Below are positions 30,429-40,588 of a DNA stretch of 64,000 nucleotides, piece by piece (position 1 is the stretch's first letter; each line of letters begins with the position of its first letter). Location of the stretch: the NCBI GenBank assembly GCA_001970955.1, contig MPUH01000241.1, positions 1 to 64,000 on the forward strand, given 5' to 3'. The stretch is from Stentor coeruleus (lineage: Eukaryota > Ciliophora > Heterotrichea > Heterotrichida > Stentoridae). Under the pieces are notes generated by a model, which saw nothing but the letters and a program-made list of their open reading frames with translations, did no database searches and was not told the origin of the DNA. A program made the position numbers and the translations under genes.

Positions 30429-32195
30429 CTAACCTTTACTTACTATCAACACATCCTGAACACATTTTCTCTCATCCTCTTCATCCTCCAACATCCTATT
30501 CAACTTATCCCTATTAGCCTGTACATTTTTCAAAGCTTTATTAAACCTAGGACAAACTTCTGTCAATATAGAAAACACTGGGATAATAAACAAATCAATA
30601 AACCCAATTTGACTTTTAGCAAAATTAACTGTACTTCTATCACAAAGAGGACTTATCGGTATCCCTAAAGCCTTTTCTTTATCTCCTTGACTAAAAAACT
30701 CTTCAAGTACTAATTGAGCCCAATTATAATATAATTCCCATTTACGTGTTGAATTTGATACATCAGCAGCATGCATGAAAATTTTTAACATAAACTCTTT
30801 ATTTTTTTCAATATCCAGTTCTTTGCATATAAGTTTGAGTTTTGAGATAACTTTAAAATGCTTAGCGAAATCAGTAGCTAAAACTATTGATATTATTACT
30901 GACCTGTATTTTCTATATACATCTGAAGACAAGTTTTCTAAAAAGTTATTGTTTTTATCTTTGATTATAGCAAATGATGCTGCTACATGATGACTTTCAA
31001 GGACTGACATGTCGTTGTAGAGTATAGCAAGATCGTGGCTTGAATTCATAAGGAAAGAGTTGTTGAGGCCTGGGTGCTGAAAATCATGGATTGATGAACT
31101 GATAAGGCAGCATGCGATGTCAAAAGTAGTTAGATTGAATATGTTTTTGATATTAAAGTCTTCTATATACACATGATAAGCTTGAGTTACATCAGCAGCA
31201 TGTGTTGAATTGTGATATGGGTTCTGGTAATACCCAGCTTGGATAATCCTAATAAATGATGTAAATTTATCCTTATTAAACCCTTCAGCTTTAAAAATAT
31301 CATATTTCGATAACAAATAACTACAGATTGTTGTAAGCTCATTATTTTCTGAAGCTTTTTTCAGTTCAAAAACATTAAAACCGATTTTGTCCACAGACTT
31401 CAAAGATTGCTTTATTTCAACAGGCAACTCTCCTTCTAAATCTATCATAGAATTCTCTGATATTCTTTGAGAAATATGATTTGCCGATGGTCTTATTGAT
31501 AAAGCCCAATTAATCAACTCATCTTGTTCTTTATTCTCACTAATAAATTCAAAGTTATAAAGTGTCTGATTACATATAATTCTTATTGCCCATTCTAATT
31601 GACTATCTATTGTCATATCTTTGCTTATGAAATCTAATGTCCTAAGAAATCGTAAAATATTAATCAATCTTTCAGAATTAGTTCTAAAAGGAAGGACTGA
31701 AAACCTTCTTTGCTTTTGTTTATCAATTCTATACTTATTTTTAAAAGTTAATAATGGGATAAACCTGTATATGCTTCCTAATTTAAATATAAGATATGTG
31801 TTTGTATAAGGAAAAATAAGTTCAATAATAAAAATTCCTATACCTATTAGAATTGCTAGAGCATTGATAGTATTACGAATGTTAATATATTCAAGTTTAT
31901 ATTGGAAAATGTTTTTGATAAGGTTTATGAACATTCCTATAAGGCAAATCCCTTCAATGATAGCGAAATATATAAATCCTAGGCCTAGGCTTGTTCGGAA
32001 TTCTATGTGAAATAAAATATGAATAATGTATATATTTATTACTGCTTGCATTATATTCTCATTGTTTTCTTTTTTTTCTATTGCTGATTCAAGTTGTGAA
32101 GAAAATAGTTTTATATGATCTTTTTTCAATAAGCAGTCATCTTGAAATTCAGTGGCAATATTATTTTCTTGTATCCCATATCGCCTTTTACTCAT
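30429..32195 (-). CDS. Membrane cyclic-nucleotide phosphodiesterase
   Basis: 588 aa. Residues about 48-150 hold four hydrophobic helices, the last followed by a Lys/Arg-rich stretch (KNKYRIDKQKQRR), similar to the truncated voltage-sensor-like N-termini of other ciliate PDEs. The class I PDE domain covers about 265-575: HNSTHAADV (328-336), HDFQHPGLNN (370-379) and HAADVSNSTR (475-484) supply the metal-binding His and Asp. It should hydrolyse cAMP or cGMP to the 5' monophosphate at the cell or ciliary membrane. Substrate preference cannot be read from the sequence. It lies 170 nt from the next gene, a CDPK, on the same strand. Confidence 0.9.
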   Translation of the reverse strand: MSKRRYGIQENNIATEFQDDCLLKKDHIKLFSSQLESAIEKKENNENIMQAVINIYIIHILFHIEFRTSLGLGFIYFAIIEGICLIGMFINLIKNIFQYKLEYINIRNTINALAILIGIGIFIIELIFPYTNTYLIFKLGSIYRFIPLLTFKNKYRIDKQKQRRFSVLPFRTNSERLINILRFLRTLDFISKDMTIDSQLEWAIRIICNQTLYNFEFISENKEQDELINWALSIRPSANHISQRISENSMIDLEGELPVEIKQSLKSVDKIGFNVFELKKASENNELTTICSYLLSKYDIFKAEGFNKDKFTSFIRIIQAGYYQNPYHNSTHAADVTQAYHVYIEDFNIKNIFNLTTFDIACCLISSSIHDFQHPGLNNSFLMNSSHDLAILYNDMSVLESHHVAASFAIIKDKNNNFLENLSSDVYRKYRSVIISIVLATDFAKHFKVISKLKLICKELDIEKNKEFMLKIFMHAADVSNSTRKWELYYNWAQLVLEEFFSQGDKEKALGIPISPLCDRSTVNFAKSQIGFIDLFIIPVFSILTEVCPRFNKALKNVQANRDKLNRMLEDEEDERKCVQDVLIVSKG

Positions 32196-32365
32196 ATTTA
32201 TATAATAAATTGACTAGATGATTATTATCAAGAAAAATATATTTGGTTAGTGTTTATAGTTATTTGAGTTTTTTTTAGTTATATTATGATGTTATATAGA
32301 AATATTATTAATAAGAAGAAAAGAAAAATCTGAAAGTCAATATTATAATCACAGATTTAATTATA

Positions 32366-33853
32366 TTAGAATGACTCAGAAAACCGATCTGTTGTCTTGA
32401 AAGCATTCATTAGATTTATGAATTCCCTAAGGTCGATACACCCATCACCATTAGTATCAGCTTCTTTGAGAAGCTCTTTCCAAGTTTCTTCTTCTGTAAT
32501 CTGCCCATTTTCTAAGATATCCCTGATTTCATCAGCTGTTATAGTCCCATTGCCATCAATGTCAAACATTTTAAAAGCGATTTCTAGTTCTTCCAAAGAA
32601 ACATTTCGTTGACGTTCAGTACAAGATATTAGAAACTCAGTATAATCAATATTCCCATCTTTATCCTGATCAAGTTTATCGATAATTTTAATTGCAAGCT
32701 TTTCAGCTTCAGTTGCATTCATGGTTTTGCAATAACCTTCAATTAATTCATCTTTAGTGATTTTCCCATCCCCGTCTTTATCTAGTTTCTGAAAACTAGC
32801 TTTAAAATATTTTAAGTCATCATAGGTCGCAATTTGTGCAGCAAGAAATATATGCACAGCTTCTTTAAGTTTGGAATGACAATTAAATTCCCTTAGGTTA
32901 TTGAGTATTAAATCTATACCTGGGCCATTATTGTTTCTATGCAATTTAATCCAAGGATGTTGTATAGCATTTTTTGCTGAGATCCTACATTCAGGGTCAA
33001 AGACTAAAAGGCTTTTAAGTAAATCAATAGCAGCAAGAGAGAGACCTTGGACTTTAGATGTAGTGATTTTAAATGGCTTTGCTTTAGCTTGTTTTATTAT
33101 TGCATTACTATCATTACCTTGATAAGGAGGCTTTCCGGTTAATAAAATATACATTATTATACCCAAGCTCCATATATCACATTTTTCATCATAAGTTGTT
33201 TTTAAAACTTCAGGTGCTAAATAATATGCTGATCCATAACACCCACTTAATCTAAATTCAGGGTCAAGTATACACGAACTCCCGAAATCCGCAACTTTTA
33301 TACTTAAATTTTCTGATGTTTCCATCAACAAAACATTTTCTGGCTTTATATCTCTATGAATAATCCTCCTATCATGACAATAAACTAAAGCTGAAAGAAT
33401 TTGAAACATGATTTCTGCTGCTTGAGCCTCGTTAAACTTTTTCATCTTAACTATTTCTGTAAATAAATCCCCAGCAGGACAATATTCCATAGCTACATAA
33501 TACCTTTTATCATCTTCAAAAATCTCAAAACATTTAAGTATATTAGGATGATCAAGGTCTTTTAGAATTTGAGTTTCTTTAAGCATATAAGTTGAATCGA
33601 TTTGATGATGTGAAAGCCCAGATTTATGAATTATCTTTACTGCCCGGTATGTTTTTGTAGGTCTATGAAGGCAAAGCATGACTTCGGCAAAAGCTCCTGA
33701 GCCAAGTTTTTTGATTTCAACGTAGTCTGGGTAATTAAAAGATTTTGATAGGCGGAAAAAAGTCCCTGGGGTAACTGAGAGACTACGAGATGAGTTACCT
33801 TTGTGCCCATTACGCTGTACGATTCGACGAGTTCTTGAGATTGAACAGCCCAT
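32366..33853 (-). CDS. Calcium-dependent protein kinase (CDPK), canonical
   Basis: 495 aa. The N-terminus MGCSISRTRR fits myristoylation at Gly2 and palmitoylation at Cys3. The kinase domain (about 44-310) has LGSGAFAEV, Lys73, HRDIKPEN (Asp168), DFG 189-191 and APE 213-215. A junction segment (about 320-360) leads to four EF-hands in the C-terminal third, with loops such as DKDGDGKITKDE, DQDKDGNIDYTE, DIDGNGTITADE and DTNGDGCIDLRE, all complete. Known mechanism: calcium binding to the EF-hands releases the junction from the kinase. A related but degenerate gene lies at 42133-43485. Confidence 0.95.
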   Translation of the reverse strand: MGCSISRTRRIVQRNGHKGNSSRSLSVTPGTFFRLSKSFNYPDYVEIKKLGSGAFAEVMLCLHRPTKTYRAVKIIHKSGLSHHQIDSTYMLKETQILKDLDHPNILKCFEIFEDDKRYYVAMEYCPAGDLFTEIVKMKKFNEAQAAEIMFQILSALVYCHDRRIIHRDIKPENVLLMETSENLSIKVADFGSSCILDPEFRLSGCYGSAYYLAPEVLKTTYDEKCDIWSLGIIMYILLTGKPPYQGNDSNAIIKQAKAKPFKITTSKVQGLSLAAIDLLKSLLVFDPECRISAKNAIQHPWIKLHRNNNGPGIDLILNNLREFNCHSKLKEAVHIFLAAQIATYDDLKYFKASFQKLDKDGDGKITKDELIEGYCKTMNATEAEKLAIKIIDKLDQDKDGNIDYTEFLISCTERQRNVSLEELEIAFKMFDIDGNGTITADEIRDILENGQITEEETWKELLKEADTNGDGCIDLREFINLMNAFKTTDRFSESF

Positions 33854-34510
33854 AATTATATTTGTAAAATGATAGGAAGCTTGTAATAATAGGATATGTT
33901 ATATTGATTAAAATTTGATACTGGGTTGATTGTAATAAGTTTATTTTTAGGTTAAATATTAGGGTAATTTCTAGTTTTGGGATTTTTTGATGGTAATTTT
34001 GGATGGCTGATAGTATATTTTATATAAGAGTATGATGTAAAAATATTTGATATAGGAATAGGGTTAAAAGTGAGAGGATGGAAGAAAAATATGGCTTGGG
34101 AGGGTGATAATGTTTTATTGAAGATTTTAGGGAATGGATAATATTGGAAATTTTTTGAGATTTTAGGATTTTTGTTAAGGTGTCTATGGGGTTTTTGGTA
34201 TAGGAAGTTACTACTATTTATATTAAGATGATTAAGTGAATGTAGGATTATGCAGAAAAGATTTATTATAATGTGATTTTGTATGCTAAACATTGAGAAG
34301 ATTTTATAAAATTAAATTATTTTGTTATTTTTAAAAAATCAAATTAGTTAGTGAAATGCATGATGTTATGATTTTATTTAAAATACAAACCGACCACTTA
34401 ATCTCTTTGCAACCCTCACTATAATTTTTCTTTCCTTGCCTAAACATTCAAAGCATTTTCCGTTAACAAGCATTTTTATCAAAAAAGCCTCTCTCAACAT
34501 AAAATATTAA
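33854..34510. other. Divergent intergenic region
   Basis: G/T-rich upstream of the CDPK and C-rich just before the RING gene. A 113-codon minus-strand ORF (33952-34293) reflects this skew and is not accepted. Confidence 0.5.
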
Positions 34511-35305
34511 ATGGACAACCAGCATCAAAACCTCCTTTCTGAAAACTCTCCACTTGTCATAAACAACCGAACAGCTATAAGAAACACAACTTTACAAACA
34601 ATAATCCAACTTTCCGATAACTCCCGCCCCTACTTAGCAATAAAACTCTTAATTTCCATAATAAAAATTATATCATCACTTCTAATCCTCACCTTATCAT
34701 CAAAAAACACATCAAAACCATTAGACACTTTTATAATAATCCTCTTATCAGCAGAAATTTTATATGCAATTTTAACGATAATCAATATAATCATCCCACA
34801 AACAGATCAAGTCTCTCAATTGAAAAAAACTATAAGTATTTTAGACTTTTTAACATTATTGTAAATATTATATAGAGTTTATCTTATTAGTCAAATATTA
34901 GGAAATATTTGGTTTTATTCATGTGATTCTTGTTTTGATGATGCTAAAGAATTAACGCTTTTGTCGTTTATATTTATTGTACTTGGGTATATTTATATGT
35001 TTATACCATGTTTAATATGTTGTTGTATATGTCTTTGTTTACCTATATTGATTATTGCTATTATTTATGCTAATCCAGGTCAACAAGCTGCAAGTGAAGT
35101 ACAGATTAATAGATTAAAAAACTGTTTTTATAAGGATATGGAAACTACTTGTAAAGAATGCGTTATTTGCTTTTCAGAATTTGAAGAAAATGATCAGGTT
35201 ATTACCCTTGATTGCGATGTTAGGCATGTTTATCATTCACCTTGTCTTAAGAGGTGGCTTAGGATTAATAACACTTGCCCGATATGTAGGAAAAGTTTAG
35301 AGTAG
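34511..35305 (+). CDS. RING-H2 membrane protein, two exons
   Basis: 259 aa after removal of a 15-nt intron (34861-34875), which turns two frames into one. Helices lie near residues 40-65, 73-98, 115-130 and 150-190, the last being Cys/Ile-rich (IPCLICCCICLCLPILIIAII). The C-terminal RING-H2 has CVICFSEF, CDVRHVYHSPC and CPIC with all eight zinc ligands. Such proteins are E3 ubiquitin ligases on endomembranes. The layout (several helices then RING-H2 at the very C-terminus) matches the gene at 26261-26984, so the two are paralogs or belong to one family; their introns are at different places. Confidence 0.87.
34861..34875 (+). other. 15-nt intron
   Basis: GTAAATATTATATAG; removal joins the membrane helices to the RING half; A is at position 10. 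Confidence 0.93.
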
Positions 35306-35730
35306 TTATTTTTTGTAGATTTAAAATTGAGTTATTTGAGGATTTTTTGATTTTGTTTTGAGAAATGGTGTTGGAGTTTGATAAAAAAAATTAAGATGGA
35401 AAAAGCTTGTGATTGGTTTATTTTTTTTTGATTGTTGTTTGGGTTTGGAGTTTTGATACTGGGCGATTTTTTTTTTTGAGGATGAAATACTTTTTTGTTA
35501 TAATTTAAATAAGTTCATAAATTCCTATAATCAATTATTGATTAAAACATTTCAACTTATCCTCAACATAGCACCTATCCAAAATAAAAATAAATCTCCA
35601 TCACCTCCTAAGCCTTCTTATCAAAAGTCTGACAAAATCCAACACCTAATATTAAAGGACAAATTTTCCTTCTCTACCCACCATCAAAACCATTTTAATC
35701 TTTCTTCTTATAATTTTTCAATATAAAAAA
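35306..35730. other. Intergenic with composition switch
   Basis: G/T-rich then C-rich. A 62-codon ORF at 35538-35726 is in the C-rich leader and is probably untranslated sequence. Confidence 0.5.
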
Positions 35731-36615
35731 ATGCAAAACGAAAATCCCGAACTTCGAAAACCCAAGCCTCGATCCATAAGCCAAATCCCTCTAAAAACTA
35801 ACTTTCATTCCAAACAAAATGACTCTTTCCCTAAAAGCCCATTAAAAATCAAACGACAAAGCAATACACATAACATCAAAATCCTCAAAAGAACTGATTC
35901 AAGCCCTTTTATTACAATAAACCCTAATAAAAGTTCTTTAATACAACCATACAAAACAGTAGGTGATATTATGTTTGAAATTGTAAGAAAAAGAACATCA
36001 TTCATATCCCAAAATATATTAGCACCGCCAATCATAATAACAACATCTAATAATTCTTTTAATGAAACCACTACTTCAACATTATCAAATTCCCTAGGTT
36101 TTTCTAAATTTAAGAGAAATAATACAATTTTATCAAGAAATAACTCACCAAATACTAAAGAAGAAAATGTGGGGATTGTTTTGAAGAAAATTCCTGGAAG
36201 TTTTACGAGATCATGTAAAAAATTTAATGAAAAAAAAAATCAAGATGCTAAACAAAGCAGAGCGGATTTGTATTATTTAAAGAGGAAAATGACAAAAACA
36301 AACTGCACGATGAGTATTTTGGATTTTTGGTCGAATGAAATGATGACAAATGCGAGTAAGTTGATTGTTAAACCATTGAATAACAATTTTAAACAGAATG
36401 TATTTAAATTCCCGAACCTTAGGAGGAAAGCTAGTTTACCTCAAGGTAGAGGGTTTTGCTTGAATTATGAGAATGATTTTTCTAATTATGATGAGTGTAT
36501 TAAAACTATAACAAAAGCATGTGAAATTGCACATAATGAGACTGTGGAGTTAAGGAAAAACTTATACACATCTTATGCCAGCATTCGTGAAATGCATAAA
36601 GATTATAAAAGCTAA
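35731..36615 (+). CDS. Unrecognised basic 294-aa protein
   Basis: Rich in Ser, Asn, Lys and Thr, with a largely disordered N-terminal half. The more ordered C-terminal part (about 190-290) contains MTKTNCTMSILDFWSNEM and a helix ECIKTITKACEIAHNETVEL. No family recognised. The start is the first ATG after the C-rich leader. Confidence 0.55.
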   Translation: MQNENPELRKPKPRSISQIPLKTNFHSKQNDSFPKSPLKIKRQSNTHNIKILKRTDSSPFITINPNKSSLIQPYKTVGDIMFEIVRKRTSFISQNILAPPIIITTSNNSFNETTTSTLSNSLGFSKFKRNNTILSRNNSPNTKEENVGIVLKKIPGSFTRSCKKFNEKKNQDAKQSRADLYYLKRKMTKTNCTMSILDFWSNEMMTNASKLIVKPLNNNFKQNVFKFPNLRRKASLPQGRGFCLNYENDFSNYDECIKTITKACEIAHNETVELRKNLYTSYASIREMHKDYKS

Positions 36616-37418
36616 AGGTAAAAATAAAGTAATAATAATATTTTTAAATACTTACTTGAGCTGTAGTTGTGAAGAGGATTTTTCCCTTTAACTCATATAA
36701 ATAGTTAATTATAAAAGTTAATCATAAAAAATGCCCTGATTATCAGTGGTTTGTCGATAACTTTTTTACTGATTTTTGTTCATAAAACTCTGCATTTCAA
36801 TTAAATGTTTAGTTTTAGATTTCTATTTATAGAAAAGATTCTGTTAAGACTTGAACACAATTTTCTCTTCTTGCAAATATTAAACTTTAATAGTAAGAAA
36901 TATAAAAAATAGTCTTGAAAACGTATATAAGGAAAATATGGTTTGATATTGTTATAAGTCCTCTACAATATGTTAAGAATTTCAATAATAATCATTAAGA
37001 TCTTAAAAAATATTAAGCTAAAAAAACAAATGAAACTAATTATCTAAAAATATAAAATCTCGAAATTCGCATCTTTTTAGTTTTCCTCAATTCTTCATCA
37101 GATATCCTTCTTGATTTTTTCCCTTTAAGCCTCATCTATACATTATTATTACTAAAATTAGAAATTTAATTAAAAAATCAAATTTTATAAACAATTGTAT
37201 CAGAAAAACACCAATTTTAAAAAAGGTACCATTTCTTTAAAAACCCTAAAACTTTTTTAGTAAATTTATAATTCCTTTTATCTTGAAATTCAAAGCACAA
37301 AACTCAAATTTATCCCACAACTCCTAAACTAACAATAAAACATTAAGCTAATAATAGTATTTTTTATACAATTTAAACATCCCCTTAGAATACTGTTAAT
37401 TTTAAACTGATAAATAAA
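36616..37418. other. Intergenic, no gene seen
   Basis: AT-rich; C-rich in the last 200 nt before the next plus-strand start. No ORF or RNA supported. Confidence 0.5.
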
Positions 37419-38972
37419 ATGTCGAAACTTACTCATCGCCGAGTAAATTCAAATTTCCCATCAGGTCCTCCAACTGAAGATATTGAAGGTCAACTTGATC
37501 GACTTAATCAAGCTCTTCAAGTAGTTATGAAAGAAATCGAAGTTTCAAGTTGCTCAAGAAATCCATCGCGGCTTTCGGCTGTAAATGGGGACTACTTTGC
37601 AGATGAAGAAATAAAAAGCCCATCAGTTCATTCAGAAGAAAACTTTATTCCTGATGGTTTTGAGGAGAAAATTGAAGAATTATTGACTAATATTGATAGA
37701 AATGATATGATTATTGAAGATTATCGTAGTGAAGAAATGCGTAGAAATGATTATATGAGAAATGTGGATAATCAGAAAATAAAGATTGGGTGTGGTCATG
37801 ATATAAATAAGATAAGGAAAGAAGTGTGGTTACAAGTCAAGATGCAGAAAAATGAGTTATTGGAAAAAGAAAAGAAAAACTTTGAAGATAAGTTATTGAT
37901 GATTGACCAGTTGAAGGAAGATTATGAGAGGAAAAGAGTGGAGGTTTTGATTGGAGCAGAGAAATTGAAGTTGAAGGAAGAACTTTTGATACAGAAGGAA
38001 AAAGAAATCAGGATGCAAAGAATGGCTTTTGACAAACACAAAATGCTTTGGGAGCAAAGCAATGGCATAATCTCAGAATTTTCTATCCCTTATGCCACTC
38101 CTCCACCAGTAGGACATTCTAGAGCTGCATCTTTAAACATATCCTCTTTTATGTTTCATGATAAAAGTAATCTCGGAACTTCAAAAATTGAAAACAAGCC
38201 AAAGTCACAGCAAGTTGAAGTTTTAACAGAACATAATTCCCCAAGTAAATCTGATCAACTTAAAACTTTACAAACAGAACTAAAAACTTTAGAAGATCAA
38301 TTTCAACATGAAGGAAGAAATATTGGAGAAGAAGTTTCTGATATAGAGATGAAAATTGACTCATTAAAAAACAGAATAGCCACTTTAAGAGGAGAAATTG
38401 CAATAACAGAATCAAATAAAGCTACAAGGATTATAAATAGTATGATGGTCTCTATTCAAAGAGATGCAGGAAGAGAGGATAAGCTTAAAAGAATTGAACT
38501 TATAGAACAGATGAATAAAAAAAACAATAATAATCCTATTCCAAAATTTGGTGAAAAAACATTAAATACTTCATTTATGCCTATAAAAATCAAACCTTTA
38601 GATACTAAAAATCCTGAAAACACAGAAACTACTCGAAGATTCCTTGGAAATGATGCACCAACTCCTAGAGGTATTGGTGGAGTTCGTAATGAAAAAGAAG
38701 AAGCTGCAAAGAGTTATTCGGAATATAAGAAAAAAGTTTTTTTAGAGAAGGAAAAAGAATTAATACAAAGAGAAGCTTTATTACAGCAAACATGGATGAA
38801 GATTCCTGGAGCTAAAGAGCTTATTGAAAATGTGAATATGACTCTAGGAAAATTGACAAGTGAAAAATCCATACTTGAAAAAGAGAGAGGCGACTTTGAG
38901 AAAGAAAAACTGGAGTGGATAAGGAATAAGGAAAAGTTTATTATGAACTCGAAAAAAGATGATAAGAAATAG
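37419..38972 (+). CDS. Coiled-coil protein of unknown function
   Basis: 517 aa, highly charged. Coiled coils are likely at about 20-45, 135-215 (KNELLEKEKKNFEDKLLMIDQLKEDYERK), 285-345 and 425-510. The regions between are Ser/Pro/Asn-rich. Such architecture suits cytoskeletal, basal-body or ciliary structural proteins, which ciliates have in great number; the sequence itself does not say which. Clean ATG, with G/T-rich DNA after the stop. Confidence 0.65.
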   Translation: MSKLTHRRVNSNFPSGPPTEDIEGQLDRLNQALQVVMKEIEVSSCSRNPSRLSAVNGDYFADEEIKSPSVHSEENFIPDGFEEKIEELLTNIDRNDMIIEDYRSEEMRRNDYMRNVDNQKIKIGCGHDINKIRKEVWLQVKMQKNELLEKEKKNFEDKLLMIDQLKEDYERKRVEVLIGAEKLKLKEELLIQKEKEIRMQRMAFDKHKMLWEQSNGIISEFSIPYATPPPVGHSRAASLNISSFMFHDKSNLGTSKIENKPKSQQVEVLTEHNSPSKSDQLKTLQTELKTLEDQFQHEGRNIGEEVSDIEMKIDSLKNRIATLRGEIAITESNKATRIINSMMVSIQRDAGREDKLKRIELIEQMNKKNNNNPIPKFGEKTLNTSFMPIKIKPLDTKNPENTETTRRFLGNDAPTPRGIGGVRNEKEEAAKSYSEYKKKVFLEKEKELIQREALLQQTWMKIPGAKELIENVNMTLGKLTSEKSILEKERGDFEKEKLEWIRNKEKFIMNSKKDDKK

Positions 38973-39363
38973 TTGGAATATTTTATTGATGTTAAATTTC
39001 AATATGGTTAAAATATTTAGTGTATGGTCTTTTATATAATATTTTGTCTATATATGTAATCATGGTTAAAATATCCAGTGTATGGTCTTTTATATAATAT
39101 TTTGTCTATATTTGTAATCATAGTTAGTTATCATAAACATATTGTATTTTTCTGTTGATATTTACAAGTCCTTCAAAACACACAAAATCACTATAATTTA
39201 AACCAGAATGTTAAAATTTTAAATAAAAATTCAAATTATCAACATCAAACTTATACCTTAAACCATCAGATTCTTACAAAAATCATCTCATCCTTAAAAA
39301 AAAATTTTATTAACTAAAAAGTTCAACTTGTTATTTTCACATACTGGTGAAAAATTAGTAAAT
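38973..39363. other. Intergenic containing a 58-nt tandem repeat
   Basis: 39004-39061 and 39062-39119 are near-identical copies (a few mismatches). The remainder is C-rich before the next gene. Confidence 0.6.
39004..39119. repeat. 58-nt direct tandem repeat
   Basis: Two adjacent copies of a 58-nt unit that begins ATGGTTAAAATAT, differing at about three positions. No N lies between, so it may be a genuine duplication. Confidence 0.8.
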
Positions 39364-40092
39364 ATGAACAAACCGATTGCAATAATCTTGCTATCACTAT
39401 TCATAGCTCAAGCCGAGCTTACTGCCTGCGCAAAAGCAACCTGGTCCCCTTCAGCTATAAAATATCCATTCTACTTGATGGAACTTCCTTATAGCTACAA
39501 CTTCCTTGAGCCATATATCTCCTCATCAATTGTTGCAGCACATCATGATCACCATCATCAAACTTATGTTACAAAGCTTAATGCTTATTTGGCTACAGTT
39601 TCTTCTCTTCAAACTTCAACTCTTCTTAGCCTTGTTCAAGGTGCTGGATCCAATGTTTCTTTACAAAAATTTGCTGGTGGAGACTTTAATCATAATATGC
39701 TCTGGTGGGAAACTACATCACCTTCTTGTTCAATTGGAGCTCCAACAGGAAATTTAGCTAATGATATCAATACAGCATTCGGAAACTTTACTAATTTCCA
39801 AACTCAATTTAATACGGCTAGTTCTGCTCTTTTTGGATCAGGCTGGGCATGGCTTTGTGCGAATACTACTGGAGGACTTTTAATAACAACAACTGCTAAT
39901 CAGGTGAACCCTTTGATGACAGGAACATGCAATCCTGTTTTTGGTAGTGATTTATGGGAACATGCATATTATTTGCAGTATATGTACAACAAAGATACTT
40001 ACTTCGCTAACTTTTGGAATGTTATTGATTGGGTACAAGTTGGGTACTTCTATGATAACTATGTTTCAAGAGGAGTTCCTATACCTTTCTAA
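39364..40092 (+). CDS. Secreted Fe/Mn superoxide dismutase
   Basis: 242 aa from the ATG at 39364 (the frame extends 12 codons further up, but only to a TTG). The first ~23 residues, MNKPIAIILLSLFIAQAELTAC, are a signal peptide. Metal ligands expected for the family are His60 (AHHDHHHQTYV), His110 (GGDFNHNMLWW), Asp196 and His200 (GSDLWEHAYYLQY). SALFGSGWAWL matches the conserved SxFGSGWxWL segment. The enzyme converts superoxide to hydrogen peroxide and oxygen. Iron versus manganese cannot be settled by eye. Fe/Mn SODs are normally mitochondrial or cytosolic, so a secreted or endomembrane form is unusual. Confidence 0.92.
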   Translation: MNKPIAIILLSLFIAQAELTACAKATWSPSAIKYPFYLMELPYSYNFLEPYISSSIVAAHHDHHHQTYVTKLNAYLATVSSLQTSTLLSLVQGAGSNVSLQKFAGGDFNHNMLWWETTSPSCSIGAPTGNLANDINTAFGNFTNFQTQFNTASSALFGSGWAWLCANTTGGLLITTTANQVNPLMTGTCNPVFGSDLWEHAYYLQYMYNKDTYFANFWNVIDWVQVGYFYDNYVSRGVPIPF

Positions 40093-40588
40093 TAGTTATA
40101 ACTAGACTTTCTTACCTTTTAGTAAATATAAAATTCATTTCTTAAATTTTTAACTATAACGACTCTAGTCAAAATCAGTCAGTATAATTATAATTAATTA
40201 GTCTCATAAATTATAAATCCTCATTTAATTTTAATTGTTTTTTAATCAAGCATTGTGAACATAGATCAGTGTGTTTTATGATTTAATTTTTATTTGAGAT
40301 ATATTATTAAACTTAGTTTTTTAAGTTAGTATAGCTTATTTATACTTTTTGCAATAAGCATAATGCCCATAATTAATTTATATAGTTTACAGTGATCATA
40401 ATTATATTGTCTTATTCAGATTAAAAATTTTCAAATTAATATAGCAAAGGTCTATTCATTGGTAACTGCATTTTGATTTACCAGAATTTTCTCACACAAA
40501 ATTAAAACCCTTTAAATTACAATAACAACACATAGTTTTTTATCTATTATCCTAATATCCCTTTATATATTTTAACTCTAAATATTTC
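40093..40588. other. Intergenic, no gene seen
   Basis: AT-rich between two plus-strand genes. Nothing recognisable. Confidence 0.5.

Noticed and set aside
33952-34293. Minus-strand ORF of 113 codons
   Set aside because: Made of Asn, Ile, Pro and Phe as expected from the G/T-rich promoter strand read backwards; no domain.
35538-35726. Plus-strand ORF before the gene at 35731
   Set aside because: In the C-rich leader, different frame, no intron that would join it.
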